A stretch of DNA of 8,746 nt from Paracoccaceae bacterium (GCA_026984895.1 JALSRF010000280.1:1-8746), one strand, 5' to 3'; shown: positions 1-7,735, counted from the first letter of the stretch. The notes: generated by a model not told the origin, from the letters alone. Numbers and translations are program-made.

Positions 1-1
1 G

Positions 2-919
2 GGCGCGGGCGCGATGCAACGGCAGATCGACGCCGCCCTGCCGCTGGTCCGCCTGCTCTGGCAGCGCGAAACCGACGGCCGGGTTTTCGACAGCCCCGAG
101 CGCAAGGCGGCGCTGGACAAGGCGCTGCGCGGCGCGCTCGGAAAGATCGGCGATCGTTCGCTGCGCGCCCATTACGCCGAAGAGCTGAACGCGCTCAGAA
201 AGCAGCTGTATCGCGCGACGCTTCCCGGCTCGCCAGGCCGCCAGCCGGCGGACCGGGGCGGGCGCAGGGGCGGTCTTGCGCCGCGCCCGGGCGCGGTGCC
301 GTCGCCGGGCGCGCGCAGGTCCTATCTTGCCGCCGGGGGCGAGGCCGCCGACGAGCATCTGCGCGAAAGCGCGATCCTCGCCGTTCTGGTTTCCAACCCG
401 TCGATCGTGGAAGGGTTCCTGGGCGAACTCGAACGCCTGGAATTCGGCGCGCCCGAACATCGGCAGTTGCAACAGGCGTTGCTGCGCCATGCCGACGCCG
501 CCCCCGAAGCGCTGCCCGCGGCGGTCGAGGCGGATCTCGGCCGCGAGGCCCTTGAAAAGCTGTTCGCTCAACGCCATCTGCGCATCATCCCGGCGATCCG
601 CACCCCGGGCGATGATCAGGCGGCCAGGCTGTGCGTGGCCCAGGAACTGGCGAAGCTTGACGCCGTGCGGGGGGCGAAACGCGAGATCGACGATGCCGCC
701 CGCGACCTGGCGACGCTGGACGACGACGACGAGTCGCTGACCTGGCGTCTGAGCCAGGCGGCCCAGGCGCGAAACGAGGCGCTGCGCAGCCATGTGGGCG
801 ACACGCCGGATTTCGAGCGCGCCGACAATGGCGCCGAGATCAGCCGCGACGAGCGCGATGCTTTCGAGCAACTGTTGCGGCAGATCGGCTTTGAGAAGGG
901 GCGAAAACGCGCGGACTGA
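2..919 (+). CDS. dnaG: DNA primase DnaG, C-terminal part (5' end outside window)
   Basis: Bacterial primase makes the RNA primers that start leading and lagging strands and docks on the replicative helicase DnaB. Only the last ~305 codons are here; the frame is open from base 2, so the ATG at 14 is internal (preceding in-frame codons read G-A-G-A). The first ~70 residues (LPLVRLLWQRE, then SPERKAALDKAL) match the end of the primase catalytic core after the TOPRIM fold. A Pro/Gly/Arg-rich linker follows at about bases 220-345, then a helical region (ESAILAVLVSNPSIVEGF, then LEFGAPEHRQLQQAL) typical of the DnaB-interacting domain. Catalytic TOPRIM residues and the N-terminal zinc finger lie upstream and cannot be checked. 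The position directly before rpoD is the classic dnaG-rpoD arrangement and supports the call. TGA stop at 917-919. Confidence 0.93.
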   Translation, partial: GAGAMQRQIDAALPLVRLLWQRETDGRVFDSPERKAALDKALRGALGKIGDRSLRAHYAEELNALRKQLYRATLPGSPGRQPADRGGRRGGLAPRPGAVPSPGARRSYLAAGGEAADEHLRESAILAVLVSNPSIVEGFLGELERLEFGAPEHRQLQQALLRHADAAPEALPAAVEADLGREALEKLFAQRHLRIIPAIRTPGDDQAARLCVAQELAKLDAVRGAKREIDDAARDLATLDDDDESLTWRLSQAAQARNEALRSHVGDTPDFERADNGAEISRDERDAFEQLLRQIGFEKGRKRAD

Positions 920-965
920 GGGAATTGGTGAAGGAAACCTTATCGAAAACCGCGTAAACGGGTGT

Positions 966-1015
966 GCGAATCAGTGATTCGCGGATATTGATTCGCCTGA
1001 TCCAGACGCGAATCA
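966..1015. repeat. Four inverted/direct copies of GCGAATCA with GANTC sites, rpoD leader
   Basis: The 8-mer GCGAATCA occurs at 966-973 (+), 975-982 (-), 989-996 (-) and 1008-1015 (+). The first two form a perfect 17-bp palindrome, GCGAATCAGTGATTCGC; the last two form an inverted repeat with an 11-nt spacer. Each copy contains GANTC (968-972, 976-980, 990-994, 1010-1014), the recognition sequence of the alphaproteobacterial CcrM adenine methyltransferase. The block lies between dnaG and rpoD, ending 23 nt before the rpoD ATG. It could be a methylation-sensitive promoter region, an operator pair, or RNA hairpins in the rpoD leader; the sequence alone does not decide. Confidence 0.8.
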
Positions 1016-1038
1016 CCCGCCGTGAGAAGGAGAGCCGG

Positions 1039-3024
<1,986 letters not shown>

Positions 3025-3053
3025 ACGGGGCCGAGGACAGAGAAAGCACTCTG

Positions 3054-3224
3054 ATGGCGGCACTGGAGGCCGCAGGTTTTTCCGGCGTGTGGCAGGCCAT
3101 GCCGCCGTCGCATCGCAAGCGCTGGCTTGACCATGTGCTGGAGGCGGCTAAGCCCGAAACGGCCGCACGGCGGATCGACAAGGTGGTAATGGCCATGCGC
3201 AAACGGGCGGGCGAAAAGGGCTGA
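3054..3224 (+). CDS. Small protein resembling the YdeI/OmpD-associated C-terminal module
   Basis: A 56-aa ORF (MAALEAAGFSGVWQAMPPSH, then RKRWLDHVLEAAKPETAARR, IDKVVMAMRKR). The pattern 'PPSHRKRW...EAAKPETAARRI' resembles, from memory, the short C-terminal motif of YdeI/OmpD-associated proteins (PF13376: a PPSxR segment, then AKKPETRxRRI). The usual N-terminal domain of the larger members is absent. Two starts are possible: ATG 3054, with only a weak purine-rich site (AGAGAAAG, 3039-3046), or GTG 3021, which overlaps the rpoD TGA as GTGA and would give 67 aa by translational coupling. The protein is basic and soluble, with no signal or membrane segment. It lies between rpoD and the terminator at 3290-3314, so it is probably a distal cistron of the rpoD transcript. 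Molecular function unknown; homology claimed from motif only. Confidence 0.6.
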   Translation: MAALEAAGFSGVWQAMPPSHRKRWLDHVLEAAKPETAARRIDKVVMAMRKRAGEKG

Positions 3225-3289
3225 CATTTCGCAGAGATTTGTCGCTGGCGCTCTGGCCATTGGGGTCTGTTCTTGACCTCGGATCGGAA

Positions 3290-3314
3290 GCCACCTGTGC
3301 GGGTGGCCGTTTTT
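3290..3314 (+). terminator. Intrinsic terminator after rpoD and the small ORF
   Basis: A stem GCCACC (3290-3295) / GGTGGC (3302-3307) with a six-base loop is followed, after CG, by five T residues (3310-3314). This is the best intrinsic terminator in the window. It lies 66 bases after the small ORF stop and closes the rpoD transcription unit on the plus strand. Confidence 0.8.
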
Positions 3315-3437
3315 CTCGGAACGTCTTGCTGTCTGCGTGGCTTCGACGGGCTCGAATGCCCCTTCGCCTTCGCCCCGTCTTCCGCCCCCGTCTCCCGCCC
3401 TCTCGTCCCCCGCGCCCACATGTCATTCGGCCAACCG

Positions 3438-3466
3438 GTGACGTCCGGGGGCCAGTGTGCTAGGGT
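3438..3466 (+). promoter_or_regulatory. Probable sigma-70 promoter for the secreted protein / yjbQ unit
   Basis: GTGACG (3438-3443, five of six to the alphaproteobacterial -35 TTGACG) is separated by exactly 17 bp from TAGGGT (3461-3466), which is preceded by TGC, an extended -10 arrangement. Predicted start of transcription is near 3473, about 30 nt before the GTG start codon at 3502. Pattern match only; the -10 is not strong. Confidence 0.5.
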
Positions 3467-3491
3467 CGGGTCGGTGCGGATCGAAACGGGC

Positions 3492-3496
3492 GGAGG
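3492..3496 (+). promoter_or_regulatory. Ribosome binding site GGAGG deciding the GTG start at 3502
   Basis: GGAGG lies five bases before GTG 3502. It favours this GTG over the in-frame ATG at 3457, which would add 15 residues unlike a signal peptide and would lie upstream of the predicted promoter -10. Confidence 0.75.
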
Positions 3497-3501
3497 GTGT
3501 C

Positions 3502-3999
3502 GTGAGGATCGCAGGCAAGTCTGTTCTGGCATGGGTCTGCATGGCGGGCGCCGCTCTGGCCGGCTGCCCGCAGGGCGCAACCACGGTGCTTGGATGCACG
3601 CTCGGGGGCGGGGCGAAAACCCTGTCGCTGTGCATCGACGGCGACACCGTCCGCTATGATTTCGGAAAGACCGGCCAGCCCCCCGAACTCAGCCTGTCCG
3701 AACCGGTGGCCACGGTGGCGCATCAGCCCTGGCCGGGGGTCGGGCGGGCGATCTGGGAAGCCACGACATTAACCAACGCGGGCTACGCCTACGAAGTCTG
3801 GATGTCGGTTGACAGGCTCAGCGAAAATGCCCTCCCGGAAGGCGGCGTGAACGTGATGCAGGGCGAAAAGACGGTGGCGGAACTGCGCTGCGATCCGGGC
3901 ACCGCCTCGGTCAGCCTGTGGGCCGTGGACGACGCGAAACAGGCGCTGGGCATCTGCTGGAACTTCGAAACCTTTTCCTGGGGGGGCTGCAGCGGCTAG
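3502..3999 (+). CDS. Secreted six-cysteine protein of unknown function
   Basis: 165 aa from GTG 3502, starting MRIAGKSVLAWVCMAGAALA: a short basic end, a hydrophobic core and an Ala-rich cleavage region, i.e. a Sec signal peptide. The residues before Cys22 (L-A-G-C) fit a lipobox, so a lipoprotein is possible. However, the mature part has six cysteines including Cys22 (22, 32, 44, 130, 152, 163), an even number that would suit three disulfides and signal peptidase I cleavage after ALA. Other visible features are VRYDFGKTGQPPELSL and PWPGVGRAIWEATTLTNAGYAYEVW, followed by a CxxG-type end with ICWNFETFSWGGC. I recall similar uncharacterised periplasmic proteins in Rhodobacteraceae, but know no function. 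It precedes yjbQ by 37 nt and is likely co-transcribed with it. Identity as a real gene is well supported by start signals and signal peptide. Confidence 0.8.
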   Translation: MRIAGKSVLAWVCMAGAALAGCPQGATTVLGCTLGGGAKTLSLCIDGDTVRYDFGKTGQPPELSLSEPVATVAHQPWPGVGRAIWEATTLTNAGYAYEVWMSVDRLSENALPEGGVNVMQGEKTVAELRCDPGTASVSLWAVDDAKQALGICWNFETFSWGGCSG

Positions 4000-4016
4000 C
4001 GCCGCGCGCGCGGCGC
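3999..4016. repeat. Perfect 18-bp GC palindrome between two genes
   Basis: GCGCCGCGCGCGCGGCGC is self-complementary across 18 bp. It begins at the last base of the upstream TAG stop and ends 20 nt before the yjbQ ATG. In RNA it could fold as a seven-pair stem with a four-base loop. There is no T tract, so it is not a standard terminator; it may attenuate or stabilise the transcript. Confidence 0.6.
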
Positions 4017-4036
4017 CGGGGCTGCGGCCAGTTGCC

Positions 4037-4429
4037 ATGTCCAAGACGCACACCACCTTCACCATCGCCACCAGCGGCCCGGGCCTTTACGAATTTACCG
4101 CACAGGTTGCCGCCTGGGCCGCCGGCGACGGGCTGCTCACGCTTTTTGTCCGGCACACGTCCTGTTCGCTGCTGATCCAGGAAAACGCCGACCCCGATGT
4201 GCAGAGCGACCTGCGCAATTTTTTCCATCGCCTGGTGCCGCCTTCGGACCACCCGGACATGGCCTGGATGCGCCACACCTGCGAAGGCCCCGACGACATG
4301 CCGGCCCATGTCAAGGCGGCGATGCTGCCGGTCAGCTTGTCCATTCCCGTCATTTCGGGGCGCATGGCGCTGGGAGCCTGGCAGGGAATTTACCTTTTCG
4401 AACATCGCACCCGGGCGCACCGCCGCTAG
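4037..4429 (+). CDS. yjbQ: YjbQ / UPF0047 family, secondary thiamine-phosphate synthase
   Basis: 130 aa, about the normal length of this one-domain family. Members are known for weak thiamine-phosphate synthase activity seen when over-expressed; the true physiological role is unsettled. Family motifs are present: RHTSCSLLIQENADPDVQ (His40, Glu49, Asn50, Asp52), a second conserved block SLSIPVISGRMALG, and the C-terminal GAWQGIYLFEHR (Trp115, Gln116, Gly117, Glu122, His123, Arg124), which with the first block forms the metal/phosphate pocket in solved homologues. No signal peptide; cytoplasmic. ATG 4037 is the only sensible start, yet it has no clear Shine-Dalgarno sequence and follows a GC palindrome, so expression may depend on read-through or coupling from the upstream secreted-protein gene. 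No thiamine genes are nearby. Confidence 0.93.
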   Translation: MSKTHTTFTIATSGPGLYEFTAQVAAWAAGDGLLTLFVRHTSCSLLIQENADPDVQSDLRNFFHRLVPPSDHPDMAWMRHTCEGPDDMPAHVKAAMLPVSLSIPVISGRMALGAWQGIYLFEHRTRAHRR

Positions 4430-4449
4430 GTGGTCGCGCGGCTCACCGC

Positions 4450-4467
4450 CTAGGGTCAGGACCCTAG
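4450..4467. terminator. Palindrome at the yjbQ/mntH convergent junction, possible bidirectional terminator
   Basis: CTAGGGTCAGGACCCTAG is an 8-bp inverted repeat around AG. It overlaps the mntH stop codon (TAG, complement of 4464-4466) and lies 21 bases past the yjbQ stop. A hairpin between convergent genes suggests a role in ending both transcripts, but there is no T run on either side, so it could equally be a protein-binding palindrome. Confidence 0.45.
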
Positions 4468-5801
4468 ATCGTTACCGCCCCGGTTGCCACGTCATAGATC
4501 AGTTTCAGGTTCAGCGCGACGATCACCACGGTGATGATCCAGGCCGAAACGCTCAGCCAGCGCGGTGCCGGCAGCCCGTTCATCCTGGCCCCGTTGGCGG
4601 TGAAGATCACCAGCGGCACCATCGCGAACGGCAGTTGCAGCGACAGCATGACCTGGCTCAGCACCAGCAGCCGCGCGGTGCCGCTTTCGCCATAGAGCAC
4701 CGTCACCACCGCCGCCGGCACGATGGCCAGCCCGCGCGTGATCAGCCGCCGCTTCCAGGGGCTCATGCGAAAATTGATGAAGCCCTCCATGATGATCTGC
4801 CCGGTCAGCGTTGCCGTCACCGTCGAGTTCAGCCCCGAGGCCAGAAGCGCCACGGCAAATACCGTCGCGGCCAGCGGCGCGCCCAGCATCGGACCCAGCA
4901 ACTGGAAGGCGTCCTGGATCTCGGCCACATCGGTGCGCCCGGCCTTGTGGAAGGTGGCCGCCGCGAGAATCAGGATCGAGGCGTTGATGAACAGCGCGAA
5001 CATCAGCGCCACGGTGCTGTCGATGGTGGCCATGCGGATCGCATCAAGCTTCTCGGCCCGGCTGGGGCCGATCGCGCGGGTCTGCACGATGGAACTGTGC
5101 AGATACAGGTTGTGCGGCATCACGGTTGCGCCGGTGATGCCGAGCGCGAGATACAGCATTGCGGGCGAGCGCGCGATATCGGTCTGCGGGATGAAGCCGC
5201 GCAGCACCTCGCCAAGGTCGGGCCGGGCATAGGCCAGTTCGACGGCGAAACAGGCGAAGATCAGCAGCGTCAGGCCGATGACCACGCTTTCCAGAACCCG
5301 GAAGCCCTTGTTTTGAAGCCACAATATCAGGAATACATCAAGCGCCGTCAGTACCACCCCGATTGCCAGCGGGATCGAGAACAGCAGGTTCAACCCGATC
5401 GCGGTGCCGATCACCTCGGCCAGGTCGGTGGCGACGATCGCGCCCTCGGCAAGGATCCACAGGACATAACCGACCGGGCGCGAAAACGCGTCGCGCGTCG
5501 CCTGCGCCAGGTCGCGCCCCGCGGCGATGCCGAGGCGAAGCGACAGCGCCTGCAGCAGGATCGCCATGACATTGGACAAAAGCGCCACCGACAGCAGCAC
5601 ATAGCCAAAGGCCGACCCGCCCGCCAGTGAGGTGGCCCAGTTGCCCGGGTCCATGTAGCCGACGGCCACCATGTAGCCGGGGCCCAGAAACGACAGGAGC
5701 CGGCGCAGAAAATGCCCCGGGCTGACCCGCACCGATGCGTTGGACTCGGGCAGGGAGGGCCGGTTCCTCCGGTGGCGCCAGGGTCTGTGGGGCGGGGCCA
5801 T
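4464..5801 (-). CDS. mntH: Nramp-family Mn(II)/divalent metal transporter MntH
   Basis: Inner-membrane, proton-coupled importer of Mn(II) (and Fe(II)) of the SLC11/Nramp family; 445 aa from ATG 5801. This start is preferred over the ATG at 5876 because AGGA (complement of 5811-5814) precedes it by nine bases and because the extra 25 residues would run through the operator-like region. About eleven hydrophobic segments are visible. Metal-binding signatures are intact: DPGN in TM1 (Asp51-Asn54, GYMDPGNWAT) and MPH in TM6 (Met228-His230, VMPHNLYLHSS). The Met of the MPH motif separates Nramp from the Al/Mg variants. A basic ~28-residue N-terminal tail (HRPWRHRRNRP) precedes TM1. Convergent with yjbQ, divergent from nrdR. 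A Fur/Mur-type palindrome (5816-5834) 14 bases before the start suggests manganese- or iron-responsive repression. Confidence 0.96.
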   Translation of the reverse strand: MAPPHRPWRHRRNRPSLPESNASVRVSPGHFLRRLLSFLGPGYMVAVGYMDPGNWATSLAGGSAFGYVLLSVALLSNVMAILLQALSLRLGIAAGRDLAQATRDAFSRPVGYVLWILAEGAIVATDLAEVIGTAIGLNLLFSIPLAIGVVLTALDVFLILWLQNKGFRVLESVVIGLTLLIFACFAVELAYARPDLGEVLRGFIPQTDIARSPAMLYLALGITGATVMPHNLYLHSSIVQTRAIGPSRAEKLDAIRMATIDSTVALMFALFINASILILAAATFHKAGRTDVAEIQDAFQLLGPMLGAPLAATVFAVALLASGLNSTVTATLTGQIIMEGFINFRMSPWKRRLITRGLAIVPAAVVTVLYGESGTARLLVLSQVMLSLQLPFAMVPLVIFTANGARMNGLPAPRWLSVSAWIITVVIVALNLKLIYDVATGAVTI

Positions 5802-5815
5802 GCGGCAGAATCCTG

Positions 5816-5834
5816 AATGAGAATAATTCGCATT
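5816..5834 (-). promoter_or_regulatory. Fur/Mur-type operator upstream of mntH
   Basis: AATGAGAATAATTCGCATT is a 19-bp dyad (AATGnGAATnATTCnCATT) around base 5825, with only one symmetrical pair mismatched. AT-rich 7-1-7 dyads of this kind are the binding form of Fur-family regulators; in alphaproteobacteria the Fur homologue often acts as Mur, a Mn(II)-responsive repressor of mntH or sitABCD. Its location, just before the mntH start codon and at the expected transcription start, fits repression. The binding protein itself is not encoded in the window. Confidence 0.75.
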
Positions 5835-5835
5835 T

Positions 5836-5864
5836 GCGGTAACAGGTGCTTGTGAAACCGTCAA
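5836..5864 (-). promoter_or_regulatory. Possible mntH promoter
   Basis: On the minus strand TTGACG (complement of 5859-5864) matches a good -35. At 17 bp spacing the -10 position reads TACCGC (complement of 5836-5841), a poor match, so only the -35 is persuasive. If correct, transcription would begin inside the Fur/Mur-like dyad, the expected place for a repressor site. Confidence 0.35.
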
Positions 5865-5920
5865 GACACACAGCATCTAGCGGGGGCAAATCGCCTCTAC
5901 CCAAGCGTTCGCTGAGCGCC

Positions 5921-5926
5921 TATAGT
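5921..5926 (+). promoter_or_regulatory. Likely -10 element of the nrdR-ribD promoter
   Basis: TATAGT matches five of six positions of TATAAT and stands out in GC-rich DNA 52 bases before the nrdR start. No convincing -35 is seen at 16-18 bp (bases ~5898-5903 read TACCCA-like), so the promoter may need an activator or have a weak -35. Confidence 0.4.
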
Positions 5927-5929
5927 GCC

Positions 5930-5938
5930 TGTGGATAA
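5930..5938 (-). promoter_or_regulatory. Perfect DnaA box (TTATCCACA) ahead of nrdR
   Basis: TGTGGATAA on the plus strand is the exact complement of the consensus DnaA 9-mer TTATCCACA. It lies four bases after the probable -10 (5921-5926), so bound DnaA would cover the transcription start of nrdR-ribD. A single box does not make an origin; a regulatory role is an inference. Confidence 0.6.
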
Positions 5939-5977
5939 CTGGGGGTGATGCCCAAGAGGCAGTCTAGGGGGTTGGCA

Positions 5978-6445
5978 ATGCGCTGTCCGTTTTGCGGGAA
6001 TATCGACACTCAGGTCAAGGACAGCCGTCCGGCAGAGGACCACGCCGCCATCCGGCGCCGCCGCCTGTGCCCGGCCTGCGCGGGGCGTTTCACCACTTAT
6101 GAGCGCGTGCAGTTGCGCGACCTGGTGGTGATCAAGTCCAACGGCCGGCGCGAGGAGTTCGACCGCGACAAGCTGGCGCGCTCGATCCGCATCGCGCTGC
6201 AAAAGCGTCCGATCGAGCCGGACCGCATCGAGCAGATGATCTCGGGCGTGGTGCGGCGGCTTGAGAGCCTGGGCGACATCGACATCGACAGCAAGGTGAT
6301 CGGCGAAATCGTGATGGAAAGCCTGGCCCGGATAGATACCGTGGCCTATGTGCGTTTTGCCAGCGTTTACAAGAACTTCCAGGCGGCGGACGACTTCGAG
6401 GACTTCGTCGCCGAACTGCGTCCGCCGCTCGAAGCGGACGAGTGA
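5978..6445 (+). CDS. nrdR: Transcriptional repressor NrdR
   Basis: Zinc-ribbon/ATP-cone regulator that senses ATP/dATP and represses ribonucleotide reductase operons; 155 aa, the standard length. ATG 5978 gives the canonical N-terminus MRCPFCGNIDTQVKDSRP and has AGGGGG (5966-5971) six bases upstream; earlier GTG 5945 and ATG 5948 would add 10-11 residues not found in the family. Zinc ligands Cys3, Cys6, Cys31 and Cys34 are all present, with the Arg-rich DNA-contact segment IRRRRLCP and FTTYERVQ after them. The ATP-cone spans ~50-135 (VIKSNGRREEFDRDKLARSI to YVRFASVYKNF). Its stop overlaps the ribD start (GTGA), so the two are translationally coupled. No ribonucleotide reductase gene or clear NrdR box is in the window. 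Confidence 0.98.
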   Translation: MRCPFCGNIDTQVKDSRPAEDHAAIRRRRLCPACAGRFTTYERVQLRDLVVIKSNGRREEFDRDKLARSIRIALQKRPIEPDRIEQMISGVVRRLESLGDIDIDSKVIGEIVMESLARIDTVAYVRFASVYKNFQAADDFEDFVAELRPPLEADE

Positions 6446-7545
6446 GCACCACCGACATCCGCTACATGCGCCTGGCACTGAGCCTGGGCGCGCGCGGGCT
6501 CGGGCAGGTCTGGCCGAACCCGGCGGTGGGCTGCGTGATCGTCAGCGCCGGGCGCATCGTCGGGCGCGGCTGGACGGCGCCGGGCGGACGACCGCATGCC
6601 GAAACCCGCGCCCTCGAACAGGCCGGGGCGCGGGCCCGCGGCGCCACCGCCTATGTGACGCTGGAACCCTGCGCCCATCACGGCCGCACGCCGCCCTGCG
6701 CAGATGCGCTGGTCTCGGCCGGCGTGGCGCGCGTGGTGGTGGCGATGCGCGACCCTGACCCTCGCGTGAACGGCCAGGGTATTGCGCGGCTGGGCGCTGC
6801 CGGTCTGCAGGTGGTGGAGGGGGTGCTCGGCGATGCCGCACAACAGGCCCATGCCGGTTTCGTGCGCCGGGTTGTTGCGGGACGTCCGCTTGTCACGCTG
6901 AAACAGGCGGCCAGCCTTGACGGACGTATCGCAACGGCGGGTGGAGAAAGCAGATGGATCACCGGCCCCGAGGCGCGGCGCGCGGTGCACGGGATGCGCG
7001 CGCGCCACGACGCGGTTCTGGTGGGCGGTGGCACCGCGCGCGCCGACGATCCGGCGCTGAGCGTTCGCGGCATGGGCACGATGCACCAGCCGGTTCGCGT
7101 GGTGATGTCGCGCCGGCCGGATCTGCCGCTTGCGGGGCAACTGGCGCAAAGCGCGCGCACCCAGCCGCTGTGGCTTGTGCATGACGAACGTGCCGAAAAG
7201 CCGGTGCTGGACGCCTGGGCCGGGCTGGGGGCGCGGCTTTTCGCCTGCCCGACGGGCAGCGACGGCCAGCTGGATCCCTCGGCCGCGCTGGCCGCCCTGG
7301 GCGAAGCCGGGCTGACCCGGGTGTTCTGCGAAGGGGGCGGCGCGCTGGCGGCCTCGCTGCTGGGCGCCGGGCTGGTTGACGAACTGGCGGTGTTTTCCGC
7401 CGGGCTTGCCATCGGCGCCGAGGGGCAGGCGATGCTGGGCGCGCTGGGGCTGAGGCGGCTGGCCGCCGCGCCCCGGTTCACGCTGGTCGATACACGGCCG
7501 CTTGGCGCCGATGTTCTCAGCCGATGGCGCCGTCAACCTGGCTGA
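6442..7545 (+). CDS. ribD: Bifunctional riboflavin biosynthesis deaminase/reductase RibD
   Basis: Catalyses two successive steps of riboflavin synthesis: deamination of the diaminohydroxy-pyrimidinone ribosylamine phosphate, then NADPH-dependent reduction of its sugar. 367 aa, normal length for the fused enzyme. GTG 6442 is used: it overlaps the nrdR stop, and STTDIRYMRLALSLGARG is the usual N-terminus. Deaminase domain (1-~145): zinc ligands His52, Cys77 and Cys86 in PHAET and EPCAHHGRTPPC, with catalytic Glu54. Reductase domain (~148-360): LKQAASLDGRIAT from ~153, the NADPH-site GGGTARADDP (195-204) and CEGGGALAASLL (from 296). Both active sites look complete. The nrdR-ribD order is widespread in proteobacteria, but ribE/ribBA/ribH do not follow here; the next gene is convergent acs. 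No FMN riboswitch is visible upstream. Confidence 0.97.
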   Translation: MSTTDIRYMRLALSLGARGLGQVWPNPAVGCVIVSAGRIVGRGWTAPGGRPHAETRALEQAGARARGATAYVTLEPCAHHGRTPPCADALVSAGVARVVVAMRDPDPRVNGQGIARLGAAGLQVVEGVLGDAAQQAHAGFVRRVVAGRPLVTLKQAASLDGRIATAGGESRWITGPEARRAVHGMRARHDAVLVGGGTARADDPALSVRGMGTMHQPVRVVMSRRPDLPLAGQLAQSARTQPLWLVHDERAEKPVLDAWAGLGARLFACPTGSDGQLDPSAALAALGEAGLTRVFCEGGGALAASLLGAGLVDELAVFSAGLAIGAEGQAMLGALGLRRLAAAPRFTLVDTRPLGADVLSRWRRQPG

Positions 7546-7552
7546 ACGGCGG

Positions 7553-7567
7553 GCGTTCGAAGAACGC
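7553..7567 (+). repeat. Small hairpin just after ribD
   Basis: GCGTTC (7553-7558) and GAACGC (7562-7567) pair around a GAA triloop, starting eight bases after the ribD stop. GAACGCGC recurs at 7575-7582. There is no T tract; it may protect the 3' end or pause the polymerase. Confidence 0.4.
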
Positions 7568-7637
7568 GCGAAGAGAACGCGCAAGGCCGCACGCCTGTCG
7601 GCACGCCGAAGGCGCATCCCACGGGCATGTCGCACGA

Positions 7638-7657
7638 CCGCGCCAACAGCGGCGCGG
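7638..7657. repeat. GC-only hairpin in the ribD-acs gap
   Basis: CCGCGCC (7638-7644) pairs with GGCGCGG (7651-7657) around a six-base loop. It lies in the 253-bp gap between ribD and acs (7546-7798), where I find no supported gene. Confidence 0.35.
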
Positions 7658-7702
7658 CGGCGAAGGACGCGCCGGCCGCCGCTGCGCCAGCCCCCGGGCT
7701 TC

Positions 7703-7735
7703 TTCTGTCGGGAAATATCCCCGCCGGAGGCAGAA
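7703..7735 (-). repeat. Intergenic motif resembling a dispersed Rhodobacteraceae element
   Basis: Read on the minus strand this contains CCTCCGGCGGGGATATTT, flanked by TTCTG/CAGAA inverted arms (7703-7707 and 7731-7735). From memory, closely similar strings recur after gene ends in Rhodobacteraceae genomes. Only one copy is in this window, so its repeat status cannot be shown here. Confidence 0.4.

Noticed and set aside
920..1000. Sigma-70 or heat-shock promoter for rpoD
   Set aside because: TATCGA, TAAACG and GATATT are possible -10 elements, but none has a -35 at acceptable spacing; CTTATCGA resembles a heat-shock -10 without a partner.
4197..5630. 477-codon plus-strand frame across yjbQ and mntH
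   Set aside because: It overlaps two well-supported genes in other frames, and its Arg/Gln/His-rich translation matches no fold.
5915..5930. NrdR box near the nrdR promoter (autoregulation)
   Set aside because: Around CTATAG only a few positions agree with the ACACwATATATwGTGT consensus; key A and T positions are G or C.
5930..5938. Replication origin at the DnaA box
   Set aside because: Only one perfect box, no cluster, no AT-rich unwinding region and no dnaA, hemE or parAB nearby.
6300..6442. FMN riboswitch ahead of ribD
   Set aside because: ribD starts inside the nrdR stop codon, leaving no leader, and no RFN-like conserved blocks were seen upstream of nrdR.
6367..7635. 422-codon minus-strand frame opposite nrdR/ribD
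   Set aside because: Antisense shadow of ribD, low-complexity Arg/Ala/His composition and no ribosome site.
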